Shown in pieces: positions 9,443 to 18,183 of a DNA stretch of 64,000 nucleotides. The notes below the pieces were generated by a model that was given only the letters and a program-made list of their open reading frames with translations, was not told the origin of the DNA and ran no database searches. The position numbers were made by a program, and so were the translations under genes. The stretch comes from WTFY01 sp965214675 (GTDB lineage: Bacteria > Pseudomonadota > Gammaproteobacteria > UBA4575): positions 992,001 through 1,056,000 of the forward strand of contig OZ243969.1 of the NCBI GenBank assembly GCA_965214675.1, written 5' to 3'. Within the stretch, counting starts at the first letter, position 1, and every line of letters starts with the position of its first letter.

Positions 9443-9765
9443 CTAATCCTCCTCATCAAGATCAAGGTTGTAGTTGGTAGGCTTCCTAGGATATGAGCAC
9501 TCCAGGCTGGTGCTGAATTGCTGCCAAGTACGCTTGGGGGCCGGAACCACCATGGTGCACATGATCACAAACATTCCGACGATATGTTCACGCAGATCCC
9601 ATAACCCGAAGTCATCTGTGAGCCATTGATGATGTCGGTGATCGCGCACCCCCCACAATTATCGGGTTGTCCATGCGTAACCGGCCCAGCAGTCCGTCGA
9701 CAATACGCGCATACGCCCTCTCGTTGGTAATACGCCCGATGATGGACAATCTATCTACACCACAC
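9443..9765 (-). pseudogene. Frameshifted remnant of a P63C-domain protein
   Basis: Two adjacent minus-strand frames together read like the end of a P63C-domain protein. From about 9765 the frame gives IIGRITNERAYARIVDGLL and LRMDNP. Then, after a shift near 9650, the next frame gives RDHRHHQWLTDDFG, LREHIVGMFVIM, TWQQF and SYPRKP, ending DLDEED. The HHQWLT..G..LREH pattern is the part I recognise. P63C proteins are phage- or island-borne and poorly characterised. The 5' end is missing and no single frame is open, so it is called a pseudogene. Homology is from memory, not from a search. Confidence 0.6.
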
Positions 9766-10195
9766 CCGGCCACTCCTAGCTGTGTAAACCCACCACATTA
9801 TTCAGTGGGAGTTTAAGGGATTGCATGGGGGGTTTGTAACTCGGGTTTTGAGAGGCAGGAGGCCTCGTCGATCTGAGCCTCGACCGCTATCGGACGTGCA
9901 TACAGTTTGCCACCCACTTTGGTTTTCGTTAACGGTAGGGCCATTCCAATCTTTTTTGCGGCAGTTCATGAGCGACCACTTGGCATGCTCACTCCTTTAA
10001 TCGCCTACGTGCAGAAAACCCGGAAATAATTTTTCAATTTTTTGGCTAGTTCTGCTATCTCAAGTCGCTCGCCAATATAGTCTCCCGGCGAATACTCGCA
10101 AGCAGATATCCAACTTCTACGTTGTGCATCTTATATCGATACCAGCAAATGACACAGGGATTGAAAACAGTTAAATCATAAGATATTGATAAATA
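9766..10195. other. Decayed right part of element 1
   Basis: No intact gene is visible. A minus-strand frame 9944-9813 (43 codons) contains KTKVGGKLYARPIAVEAQID and may be the start of a lost gene. The last 50 bases (10147-10195, from ATGACACAGGGATTGAAAAC) closely match 22380-22426 beside the integrase, which shows this is the old right end of an element whose integrase gene has been deleted. Confidence 0.6.
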
Positions 10196-10241
10196 TGGGG
10201 TGAGCGATGGGGATCGAACCCACGACCACAGGAACCACAAT
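10196..10241 (-). repeat. Internal att site between the two tandem elements
   Basis: A 46-base perfect copy of the tRNA-His 3' end at 22427-22472. To its right lies the same left-end repeat as at 8031 (TGTACCG at 10362, degenerate TGTACTG at 10373). To its left lies a copy of the right-end sequence. It is therefore a junction where one element inserted next to another. Confidence 0.9.
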
Positions 10242-10398
10242 GCCTGTAAAACTGATAACCTATTGATTGTACGAGAACAAGGAATGCTTGGAGTAATTAG
10301 TAGAAATCTTCTTAATTCAATAGGTTAGCTTAGCTTAAGCCATACAGTGAAAATGGAAGACTGTACCGTAAGTGTACTGCAACATTAGAAAAACTTTT

Positions 10399-10953
10399 AT
10401 GCTGAAAACAGACTTGGGGGATGCACTGATATGGATGGAAACAGCCGAGAAACTGTATCTGCGTAACGTCCCAGACCCCAAAATATTTCCGAGTAAGCCT
10501 ACAGGCTATCCATACATCAATGAGTTGAACGTAGCTGCTGTGAGTGCCGGCTACGCATTTGAGCTCGTGCTCAAAGTTCTAGTGAAAGCGAATGGTAGAA
10601 AGTCAAAACCCAAACACGATGCGAGCATCGCCTATCAGCAGCTTAAACCAAGAGATAAAGAGGATGTTGCCTGGATAATTTCCAAGCACGGCTGGGATGA
10701 TCCAGAGGAGTTTCTTACGTATCTTGATGAGCACTTCTGCCACAGGGATCGCAAATACTGGATGACTCCTCCAGAAGGCGGGACTTCGCGTGGCGTATTC
10801 AGTATCGGAGGACGAACAGGCATGGATGCCCTTGGAAAAGTGCACAAGGAAATTTCTGCTTTAGCCTTAAAAAGGATAGAGGCCAATCAACAAAGCTTAC
10901 GAAGATTGGCCAGGAATTGGCCAATCTATAAACCTCTGAAACAGACGTTTTGA
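10399..10953 (+). CDS. Hypothetical protein, possibly HEPN-like
   Basis: About 184 residues from the ATG at 10399; a GTG at 10372 lies inside the integrase-box repeat and is less likely. I do not recognise the family with certainty. The segment AGYAFELVLKVLVKA followed by KHDASIAYQQL resembles the two-helix core of HEPN proteins, which often have ALELxLKALL...HDLxxLxxxL. A definite RNase motif is not visible, so an RNase activity cannot be claimed. It is the first gene inside the second element, so it may be a defence or cargo gene. Confidence 0.55.
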   Translation: MLKTDLGDALIWMETAEKLYLRNVPDPKIFPSKPTGYPYINELNVAAVSAGYAFELVLKVLVKANGRKSKPKHDASIAYQQLKPRDKEDVAWIISKHGWDDPEEFLTYLDEHFCHRDRKYWMTPPEGGTSRGVFSIGGRTGMDALGKVHKEISALALKRIEANQQSLRRLARNWPIYKPLKQTF

Positions 10954-10991
10954 ACTGCTACGTATAAGGTATAAATAGCCGCTAATTCATT

Positions 10992-11339
10992 CTAGCGACA
11001 ATTGAAAAAAGTCGATCTCGATTCGGCCATCCCGCCTTCATCAGCAAATGAAAAATCGTAGTAATGCGCAATCATCCCGGAATAGCCTTGACTGAGTACA
11101 ACGGCATAATTAGTCCCCAATTCACTCCAAGACCAGCGTTGGTCTAAGCCTTTGACATAGTACAAGGTAGATATTTCTTTATCTATGCCATCAAATACAA
11201 CTTTGCCGTCATGCCCTTTCTTGTAAAGTGTCAAGCCGTCGCATCGCCAACGTTTTTCCCATTCACCAGACAATGTGGCACACCCTGCCAGAGCCGTGAT
11301 GACGACCAACACGATCAATGCTGAATTTCTTTGGTTCAT
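10992..11339 (-). CDS. Small putative lipoprotein
   Basis: About 115 residues starting MNQRNSALIVLVVITALAGC. A short hydrophobic signal segment ends in the lipobox LAGC, so it should be lipidated and anchored in the envelope. The mature part is polar and has three further cysteines or cysteine-like sites (CDG, FNCR at the end). No family is recognised. A longer reading frame extends upstream but overlaps the Abi_2 gene, so the internal ATG with its signal peptide is preferred. It sits 46 bases after the Abi_2 gene on the same strand. Confidence 0.6.
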   Translation of the reverse strand: MNQRNSALIVLVVITALAGCATLSGEWEKRWRCDGLTLYKKGHDGKVVFDGIDKEISTLYYVKGLDQRWSWSELGTNYAVVLSQGYSGMIAHYYDFSFADEGGMAESRSTFFNCR

Positions 11340-11385
11340 TGTACACACCACATACAGGCACACATATAACGAAAGTTGAAGCCAG

Positions 11386-12294
11386 TCATAAAACGTTTTT
11401 CCATAACTCTCTTTCTTTCCAATCCTCCGGGAAACCCATATCGGAAATACGAATGTCCTGGTGAGCTTCGATGAGCCAGGAAAGTTTCTTTGCCCAGGTC
11501 GTGTCCGGGGAGATACTTTCCAAAAAATAGGCAATCAAACTGGCATACACATAAAACTTGTTGTCCCGGTCAATATTTTCCAGTAACGCTCCTGGAATTT
11601 CTCCATGGATTGACAACCTATGAGAAAATTTACGGTTCCAGATACGGCCATGGTGAGCACATAAGTTTCTTAGTAGAACAAGCCCCTGCACCCAAGATAT
11701 CAATAGTGTAGGGCCCAACCCGAATTCTTTACTGACCAGTTTAATTTGAGACTTTCTGAGGTGGGCAAACATTATCGAACAACTTCCGAAAGAAAGTGAT
11801 TCAGTCACCATCCAGCTTGGTGGATAAATAGGGTCAGTGTAGGTTTTGCGATAATGACGCAGTGAAATACTGTCGGCCTTGTCGATTTCTCTGAGTAATT
11901 TTGCATGGTCGTATGTATGTTTTACCTTTCCCCCATACCTTTTGCCAAAATGACGCTCATCCAGATACCAATGTGGTCCGTAGGACAAGCTCATCGTGTT
12001 TGAAATTGCAGCGCGAAATGCAACTTCAACTCTCTCCATGGCATCTAAAACATGGATTCTTAGTTCCCTATCAAACACGTATAAATTGAGTACATCATCA
12101 AACGATGTTCCCTCCAGAAAAGAATGGTCTCCTGCTGCACCGTCTTGAAAGGGAAGACAGTATCCCGTTAACCGGTAGTAACCAATGTATTTGAGATAGT
12201 GGAGGGCTTTATCAGAGTCCGGGATTCGAAGCCCGCGTTTCTCCAAGACCTTGAGATGCTGCTCTGCAGAGTAAGCAGGTTTCGTGTATTTCAA
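11386..12294 (-). CDS. Abi_2-family (AbiD/AbiF-like) abortive infection protein
   Basis: 302 residues with the family opening KPAYSAEQHLKVLEKRGL, then YIGYYRLTGYCLPF near residue 35 and LYVFDRELRIHVLDAMERVEV near 70-92. A conserved RNLCAHHGRIWN near 206 contains the R-x4-H pattern of HEPN-type RNases. Abi_2 proteins stop phage growth by harming the infected host cell; RNA cleavage is the presumed mechanism. Length is normal and no motif is missing. The upstream region (12300-12470) is very AT-rich with repeated CTATATATG-like words and probably holds the promoter. Confidence 0.85.
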   Translation of the reverse strand: MKYTKPAYSAEQHLKVLEKRGLRIPDSDKALHYLKYIGYYRLTGYCLPFQDGAAGDHSFLEGTSFDDVLNLYVFDRELRIHVLDAMERVEVAFRAAISNTMSLSYGPHWYLDERHFGKRYGGKVKHTYDHAKLLREIDKADSISLRHYRKTYTDPIYPPSWMVTESLSFGSCSIMFAHLRKSQIKLVSKEFGLGPTLLISWVQGLVLLRNLCAHHGRIWNRKFSHRLSIHGEIPGALLENIDRDNKFYVYASLIAYFLESISPDTTWAKKLSWLIEAHQDIRISDMGFPEDWKERELWKNVL

Positions 12295-12474
12295 CTGTAA
12301 ATTCCGGACAAAAAAAAGCCACCAAGGTAGCGCTTCAGTGAGAGGCGTGGCAGCTGTTGTTAGCTGTAATGTTAGAACTAACTCTCATAGGTGTCAACAT
12401 ATATATGCACCTATATATGTACCTATATCAGCATATGAATCAGTAATACAAAAGTATCTTGGCTAGTCTATTAG

Positions 12475-12930
12475 TTAGTTCTTCTCCTTGTTCATGAGTA
12501 CTGACAAAGCTCTAGTCAACTCTGCCTCATCTTTTAAAGCCTGCGATAATTTTTCTGACAGTTCGCCTAATACCACTCTAACACTTCCCGCAAACACAAG
12601 GCACTTCTCGTCAGTTAGCTTATGTACGTCCTTGCTTAAGGCAGAATGTAGTAAAGCAATAGGACTGTGACCATTTATCAACAGGCTTTCGGGCACCACA
12701 TCTTTCGCCATCTCTAATGCTTTACTGAATCGTGTCTCTTTCACTGCTGACTTCAATTGTAGAATTTTGTCATTGTCCGCCCCAATTTTTTCAGACACAT
12801 CTATTACTTTGTTAAGGATACGATTCTTCTGATTTTCAACAACTCTTCGATAATATATGAATGCGCCAATACCCAAGCCTAGAAGACCACCTTTAATGAC
12901 ATGATAGACAGCTTGAATAATTTGCGGCAT
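12475..12930 (-). CDS. Hypothetical protein with N-terminal membrane anchor
   Basis: 151 residues. The N-terminal stretch GGLLGLGIGAFIYY near residues 14-27 can span or dip into the membrane, followed by a basic RR and a long helical, charged cytoplasmic part. No known domain is recognised. It is convergent with nothing and is divergent from the broken toxin gene at 12950. Its position between an abortive-infection gene and a toxin-antitoxin remnant suggests island cargo; function unknown. Confidence 0.6.
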   Translation of the reverse strand: MPQIIQAVYHVIKGGLLGLGIGAFIYYRRVVENQKNRILNKVIDVSEKIGADNDKILQLKSAVKETRFSKALEMAKDVVPESLLINGHSPIALLHSALSKDVHKLTDEKCLVFAGSVRVVLGELSEKLSQALKDEAELTRALSVLMNKEKN

Positions 12931-12949
12931 TGCCGCACAATTGAAGTCG

Positions 12950-13081
12950 ATGCAACTATTTACTACCCGTACCTATGAACGTGCTATTCGCAAGCTAATC
13001 TCCGAGAAATCTCGGCAAGAAATGGAAATGTCGAACGTACCCCCCGCCCAGGTCATACACTGCGATCAAAAAAGAGGGTAA
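12950..13081 (+). pseudogene. Truncated RelE/HigB-like toxin
   Basis: A 43-codon frame starting MQLFTTRTYERAIRKLISEK. The opening resembles HigB2/NadS-partner toxins (an F-x-T-x-x-F/Y-x-R start), which are normally about 100-110 residues. After residue 28 the match ends and the frame closes with ...DQKRG. The catalytic C-terminal part is missing, so the toxin should be inactive. It ends 6 bases before the intact antitoxin gene, the normal toxin-first order of higBA-type systems. Confidence 0.55.
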
Positions 13082-13087
13082 AAAATA

Positions 13088-13393
13088 ATGTCTACAGAAC
13101 GAACTCAAGTTGGCAATGAAATTGAAGCCGCGCTGGGTGAAGTTCTTGCCCATGTCCGTGGTGAAACTGATCTTTCGTGTCGGATTGTTGACGACCCTGC
13201 GGCCGATCGAATTCTTGCACTACGCAAGCGATTGAGGCTAAGCCGTCAGAAATTCGCAGACCGATTTGGTCTTGATGCGCGTGCCCTGCAGGACTGGGAG
13301 CAAGGCCGGCGCGTTCCGGATCGTGCTGCCCGCGTTTTACTGACTGTTATAGACCGCGATCCCGAGGCTGTGGTACGCGCACTCAGCAAATAA
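13088..13393 (+). CDS. HTH (Xre/HigA, NadS-type) antitoxin, orphaned
   Basis: 101 residues. A helix-turn-helix region lies near 56-85: ALRKRLRLSRQKFADRFGL then ALQDWEQGRR, followed by PDRAARVLLTVIDRDPEAV. The DWEQGRR-x-P signature and the tail are typical of antitoxins paired with RelE/HigB-like toxins. It binds its own promoter and toxin in such systems. Here the upstream toxin is truncated, so it is an orphan that may now act only as a repressor or may protect against related toxins. Confidence 0.8.
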   Translation: MSTERTQVGNEIEAALGEVLAHVRGETDLSCRIVDDPAADRILALRKRLRLSRQKFADRFGLDARALQDWEQGRRVPDRAARVLLTVIDRDPEAVVRALSK

Positions 13394-13562
13394 GTAGTAA
13401 AATTAAGTACAGCTTTGTCAAATGGGATTCAAAACCATGCATTGATGTAATCAATACTTTTCTTAAACTATTCCCTTCTATCTAGACCCAATCCATCACA
13501 ATTCCTGCTTACTCGTAATCTCCAAAATACAAAGTGGATTTCAATTTTAGGGAAGTCGAGTT

Positions 13563-16500
13563 ATGAGTATTGAAAGTATCTGTTTAGGAAGCCTGTTTGC
13601 CCATGATTTCCTTAGCGAATCCATCGTTGACCTCGACGATTGGCAAACCCTGGATGACACATCGTTGGAAAACCTTGAGAATGCATTACAAGCAATCTTT
13701 AATCAGTTCCCAACTGCCAGAACACCCAATGAAAGCCAGACTGAAGATGATTTGATCTGGCCAGTGTTGGCACTGCTTGGATGGTCAGCGAGCCTGCGAC
13801 AGCAGAATCTCAGTGTACATGGGCATGAATACATACCTGATGGTGTGCTGTTTGCTGAACAGTCAGTAAAGGATCGGGCTAACGAATTTGCTGAGGATTG
13901 GAAACGCTATGAGTTTGGCCTAGCGGTCGTGGAATCTAAACGCTGGCTTCGCCCACTAGACCGACGCTCAGGACGCCAGGACGAGGTAACAGCACCATCA
14001 ACCCAAATGCTCCGCTATCTTCGTCGCGTGGACGATTTGACCACAGGCAAGCTACGTTGGGGAATTCTCACCAATGGTGCACAATGGCGTCTCTACTACC
14101 AAGGTGCCCGTTCCGTCTCAGAGCAGTTCTGTGAGATCGATCTGGCAGCACTTATCCAATTTTCCGGCTACAACGATAGAGCGACCCCTCTCACTGACAA
14201 CGAGCGTCGCCACTGGCTTAGAGTATTTGTGCTCATCTTTGGTCAGAATGCATTCTTACCAACTGCGGCCGATGAGCGAACATTCCACCAGCGTGCAATT
14301 GAGGAAGGACGGTTCTACGAAGAGCGCGTCGCCGCTAATCTTTCCAAGCAGGTTTTTGATCAGGTCTTCCCTGAACTTACCCGCGCCATCGCAGACTCAC
14401 AACCAGAAGCACCATTGGAAGATGTACGAGAGGCAGTGCTGATTTTGCTCTACCGGTTGTTATTCATCCTCTATGCTGAAGACCGAAACCTACTGCCTGT
14501 TCGCGACGTACGTTACGACGATTATGCACTTCGCGACAAGGTGCGTGGTGACGTCGGGCGGCGAAAGGATCAAAACGATACCTTCTCAGTTACGGCAGCT
14601 CGTTACTGGTCAGCGATTGATGACCTTTGTCGAGCCATTGATGGAGGCGACTCTTCGATTGGCCTACCGCCCTATAACGGCGGCCTATTTGATCAGGAAT
14701 GCACACCGCTCCTTCAGAATATACGACTAGGCGATGAAATCATGGCCAATGTTATTGATGCACTTTCATTCGAACAAACCCCCGAAGGCCGCCGTTACAT
14801 CAATTATCGTGATCTTGGTGTTCAGCAACTTGGCTCAATCTACGAACGTCTTCTCGAACACGAGATCATTCGTGAAGGGGGCGAAATTGTAGTTCGTCTC
14901 AATATGTTCGCCCGCAAGGGTTCTGGTAGTTACTATACGCCCGATGATCTGGTCGGTCTGATTATTGAGGAAACAATTCAACCTCTGGTGCAATTGCGCA
15001 TGGAAGCTTTCGCAGCCAGAGCCGAAGAACTTACTTCCAGCAAATTACCCGAGGAACGTAGGATTGGACGATTAAAGCAAATTGATCCTGCTACGAAATT
15101 GCTTGAATTGAAAATTTGCGACCCAGCTATGGGCTCTGGGCATTTTCTGGTCAATCTCGTGGACTATCTTGCTGATAGAGTTATTGAAGCAATGGCTGAG
15201 GCGGAAGCGACGATAGAAAATTATGTCTCGCCATTGGCCGAGCGAATTGATGATATTCGTATCAAAATTGAAGCTAATGCAGAGGACCGCAACTGGACTT
15301 TTGACTCAACACAACTCGATGACCGCCACATCATACGGCGCATGGTCTTGAAGCGCTGTGTTTATGGAGTAGACAAGAACTCCATGGCAGTTGAGTTGGC
15401 TAAGGTTTCTCTATGGCTACATACATTTACCGTAGGTGCGCCGCTCAGCTTTCTGGACCACCATCTGCAGTGTGGCGATAGCCTGTTTGGTTTATGGGTA
15501 CGTAGTGGCATTGACAGGGTCGCAGAGTGGGGTGGAACACTTCTTGCCGGGGAGCCAGTAAAGCGGGCCATGCGTGCTGCAGCACCCATGCAGATTATCG
15601 AAGGATTGACTGATGCCGAGATTGCTGAAGCCCATCGTTCAGCAGATGTGTTTGCTGAAGTCAAGGAAATGACGACACCTTTGAATATTTTCCTTTCCTT
15701 GATTCATGCCTTTGACTGGCTACATATACGGAAATGCGACGACAAGTATGCCCTTTCCCGCTACTTTGACGGTACCTTCGGCAATCCCATTGATATTGCA
15801 TTGGGCAGAATCGAGGTTCCAACAGATGAAAAGGGTGCTGAACGATTTGTCAAACTACTTTCTAGGGCACGACAACTCCTTAGTAACGAACATTTTCTTA
15901 ATTGGCAAGTGGCTTTCCCTGGTGTGTGGTCGGCGTGGGAAGACACTGAGTTGAACGGCGGCTTTGACGCAATAATAGGCAATCCTCCTTGGAACCGGGT
16001 TAAGCTAAACCGAGTCAAGTGGTTTGAAACTCGAAGAAGAGATATTGCCTTGGCTCAGCGTGCAGCTGACCGTAAATTTATGATTTCCGAACTAGAGAAG
16101 TCCGGAGACCCGCTTGTACAAGATTTCATTCAAGCCAACGAACGAGCTGCAGCTGCAACTCGGGTGGCGCGAACTTCCGTAGACTATCCGTTGTTGTCAG
16201 GAGGGGATATCAATCTCTACTCTTTGTTTGTTGAACGTGCCATGACAATCATTAAACCTAACGGTATGGTGGGATTAGTGGTTCCAGTAGGAATTGGGGC
16301 TGATAAAACAGCAGCTCCTTTTTTTTCCTCGATAAGTATTAGTAAGCGCCTTAAGTCATTTCTAGCTTTTGAAAACAAAGATCGCTGGCTTTTCAAGGAT
16401 GTTCATGCAGAAGATCAGCCTACAGCTATCATCTTCGGAGGGACTGAGATGCACTTTGAAAGTTTTGACTACGGGGTGAAGATGACAGCAATTCCGTCAG

Positions 16501-17630
16501 ATACATCAGAGCTCGTGACAAAAATTACTAGCGAAGATTGTCAGTTATTTAATCCCAACACTGGCACAGTGCCAATATTTCGGGATGCTCGTCGTTCCAT
16601 ACCTATCCTCAAAAGAATCTACAACCGCTTTCCGGTTTTAGTTGACCATTCTTCAGGTAATGAAGTGAAAGCATGGCCTGTTAAATATACAACTATGTTT
16701 CATATGACTAATGATTCTAGCCTGTTTCGTACACGCGAGATGCTAGAAAACAATGAAGATGCTTACCCAATCGGTTTTAGTCGTTTCAGCAGTGTGAGGG
16801 GAAAATTTGTACCACTTTGTGAGGGCAAGAGTATCCAGCTATTTAATCACCGATATGCCCATATCCGAATAAATGAGAAAAGTCCTAGTGGACAGGGTGT
16901 TGCGGAACCTCTCTCCTCTGAACGGTTAGCAGATCCTTTATACAGCTCCGAACCGCGCTATTGGATAAATGAGGCTAATCTTCCTGATATTCGCGACAAA
17001 TGGTTCATTGGCTTCAATGATATTTGTAATACAAACAACACTAGAAGTTTGATCGTAGCAATTGTACCAATCACAGGCTATGGCAATACTTGCCCGCTTT
17101 TCCTTCGAGATCGTGCTAACAGAAAATACTTATCTATCGAATTACTAGCTGCCAATTTTGGGGCGATCATCTGTGATTTTATTGCTCGACAGAAAATCCA
17201 GTCACGGCACTTGAGTAAATATATTATAGAGCAGCTCCCGGTAATTCCCCTTCAACAGTATGAGAAAAAATTTGGCCCTAAAACTGCTGCTGAGGTAGTG
17301 CGGGAAATAATGCTTGAGTTAACCTACACTGCACACGACATGGCACCATTTGCCAGAGATTTGGGATATGTAAGTAATGATGGCAAAGTGCAGTCACCAT
17401 TCGTCTGGAGTGATGAGCGTCGTATGCATTTGTGCGCTAAGCTTGATGCTGTTTTTTTCCTCCTCTATCGCATCGATAATCGTAGAGACATAAGTTATAT
17501 TTTTTCGACTTTCCCTAAAATTGAGCGTGAGGAGACTGCGGCCTATGGAAGCTATCGATCTTGTGAGCTTTGTCTCGCATGGATAAGCGCACTGAAAGCA
17601 GGTGATCCTGATGCAAACATTGACTTGTAA
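13563..17630 (+). CDS. Type IIG-like restriction-modification protein (Eco57I family)
   Basis: A 1355-residue single-chain protein. The N-terminal part has a PD-(D/E)xK-like nuclease motif: PDGVLF near residue 92 and VVESKRW near 122. A helical linker follows. GSYYTPDDLV near 457 leads into an N6-adenine methyltransferase with motif I DPAMGSGHFLV near 520 and motif IV NPPW near 806. The C-terminal 400 residues would hold target recognition. Such enzymes cut unmodified DNA near their site and methylate one strand, serving as phage defence. AGGGAAG lies a few bases before the ATG at 13563. No separate methyltransferase or specificity gene is adjacent. PglX of BREX is a related alternative, but no other BREX genes are present. 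Confidence 0.8.
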   Translation: MSIESICLGSLFAHDFLSESIVDLDDWQTLDDTSLENLENALQAIFNQFPTARTPNESQTEDDLIWPVLALLGWSASLRQQNLSVHGHEYIPDGVLFAEQSVKDRANEFAEDWKRYEFGLAVVESKRWLRPLDRRSGRQDEVTAPSTQMLRYLRRVDDLTTGKLRWGILTNGAQWRLYYQGARSVSEQFCEIDLAALIQFSGYNDRATPLTDNERRHWLRVFVLIFGQNAFLPTAADERTFHQRAIEEGRFYEERVAANLSKQVFDQVFPELTRAIADSQPEAPLEDVREAVLILLYRLLFILYAEDRNLLPVRDVRYDDYALRDKVRGDVGRRKDQNDTFSVTAARYWSAIDDLCRAIDGGDSSIGLPPYNGGLFDQECTPLLQNIRLGDEIMANVIDALSFEQTPEGRRYINYRDLGVQQLGSIYERLLEHEIIREGGEIVVRLNMFARKGSGSYYTPDDLVGLIIEETIQPLVQLRMEAFAARAEELTSSKLPEERRIGRLKQIDPATKLLELKICDPAMGSGHFLVNLVDYLADRVIEAMAEAEATIENYVSPLAERIDDIRIKIEANAEDRNWTFDSTQLDDRHIIRRMVLKRCVYGVDKNSMAVELAKVSLWLHTFTVGAPLSFLDHHLQCGDSLFGLWVRSGIDRVAEWGGTLLAGEPVKRAMRAAAPMQIIEGLTDAEIAEAHRSADVFAEVKEMTTPLNIFLSLIHAFDWLHIRKCDDKYALSRYFDGTFGNPIDIALGRIEVPTDEKGAERFVKLLSRARQLLSNEHFLNWQVAFPGVWSAWEDTELNGGFDAIIGNPPWNRVKLNRVKWFETRRRDIALAQRAADRKFMISELEKSGDPLVQDFIQANERAAAATRVARTSVDYPLLSGGDINLYSLFVERAMTIIKPNGMVGLVVPVGIGADKTAAPFFSSISISKRLKSFLAFENKDRWLFKDVHAEDQPTAIIFGGTEMHFESFDYGVKMTAIPSDTSELVTKITSEDCQLFNPNTGTVPIFRDARRSIPILKRIYNRFPVLVDHSSGNEVKAWPVKYTTMFHMTNDSSLFRTREMLENNEDAYPIGFSRFSSVRGKFVPLCEGKSIQLFNHRYAHIRINEKSPSGQGVAEPLSSERLADPLYSSEPRYWINEANLPDIRDKWFIGFNDICNTNNTRSLIVAIVPITGYGNTCPLFLRDRANRKYLSIELLAANFGAIICDFIARQKIQSRHLSKYIIEQLPVIPLQQYEKKFGPKTAAEVVREIMLELTYTAHDMAPFARDLGYVSNDGKVQSPFVWSDERRMHLCAKLDAVFFLLYRIDNRRDISYIFSTFPKIEREETAAYGSYRSCELCLAWISALKAGDPDANIDL

Positions 17631-17718
17631 AGAAAATTGATTCCACTGTGAAATTTTGCAAAATCGCACGTATCTTTTAGTTGATCTCATTTTGTGACTT
17701 TATCGCCCAAGATACACG

Positions 17719-18181
17719 TTATGTGGAGCTACACATAAAGCGTATTGTGGTGTGTAAGTAGTTATGTGGAGTTGCAGACCCAAGCTGTTGAATTGATGGG
17801 GGCTGGCTTGATTGATCGCCACATAACTTTTTCCATTCTTGCATCGGAGGGTCGCGGTTGTGCAGTGGTTCGGAAATCTTTTGGAGACACAAGGCGGGCA
17901 GACCACCAGCCGAACTCGGTGAGTTGCTGCCAGACTGCGCGATAGCTCCAAAGCGACTTCCTGCTGTAGACAAGCCCCTCCAGATGATGCAGTGCGCCCG
18001 CAACCAACTGCTCCAGCGGGAGGTCGCGTGTTGGTGTTCTGTTCGATGAATCCATGATCAATCTCCTGTCAAAGGGCGACCGGGATGGCTGCCGGAAGAT
18101 TAATCATGAAATTTTATGTGGAGTAGAAAAAGCTTAAGTCACAGATCCGTAAGCTGAAAACGATGCGAACTCCACATAAAA
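17719..18181. mobile_element. Palindrome-ended 463-bp element beside a tyrosine recombinase
   Basis: The word TTATGTGG and its complement alternate six times: 17719-17726 (+), 17732-17738 (-, CACATAA), 17762-17773 (+, TTATGTGGAGTT), 17819-17826 (-), 18112-18124 (+, TTTTATGTGGAGT) and 18169-18181 (-, ACTCCACATAAAA). The last two form perfect 13-base arms around 44 bases that contain an inner AGCTTA/TAAGCT pair. 17762-17773 is a perfect 12-base inverted match to 18168-18179. The right edge is 3 bases from the stop of the recombinase at 18184. I interpret it as a non-autonomous or decayed recombinase-mobilised element; this is inference. Confidence 0.55.
17836..18061 (-). pseudogene. Fragment of a tyrosine recombinase N-terminal domain
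   Basis: A minus-strand frame starting ATG at 18061 encodes LEQLVAGALHHLEGLVYS and SLWSYRAVWQQLTEFG at about 18025-17908. This resembles the SAM-like core-binding domain of tyrosine recombinases, where YSxxSLxxYRxxWxxF is common. The frame then runs into low-similarity sequence and ends at the TTATGTGG repeat. The catalytic domain is absent. It could be the leftover of a recombinase such as those of recombinase-in-trio elements; the family cannot be fixed without a search. Confidence 0.45.
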
Positions 18182-18183
18182 CT

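Noticed and set aside
9188..9496. Plus-strand frame of 102 codons in the decayed element
   Set aside because: It overlaps both the kinase start and the P63C remnant, shows no motif and has no ribosome binding site.
12284..12466. A 60-codon plus-strand frame
   Set aside because: It lies in the AT-rich promoter region of the Abi_2 gene with no ribosome binding site or conserved motif.
17719..18181. Integron attC sites
   Set aside because: The arms do not match RYYYAAC/GTTRRRY, the GTT lies on the outside, and the neighbouring recombinase lacks the integron integrase insert.
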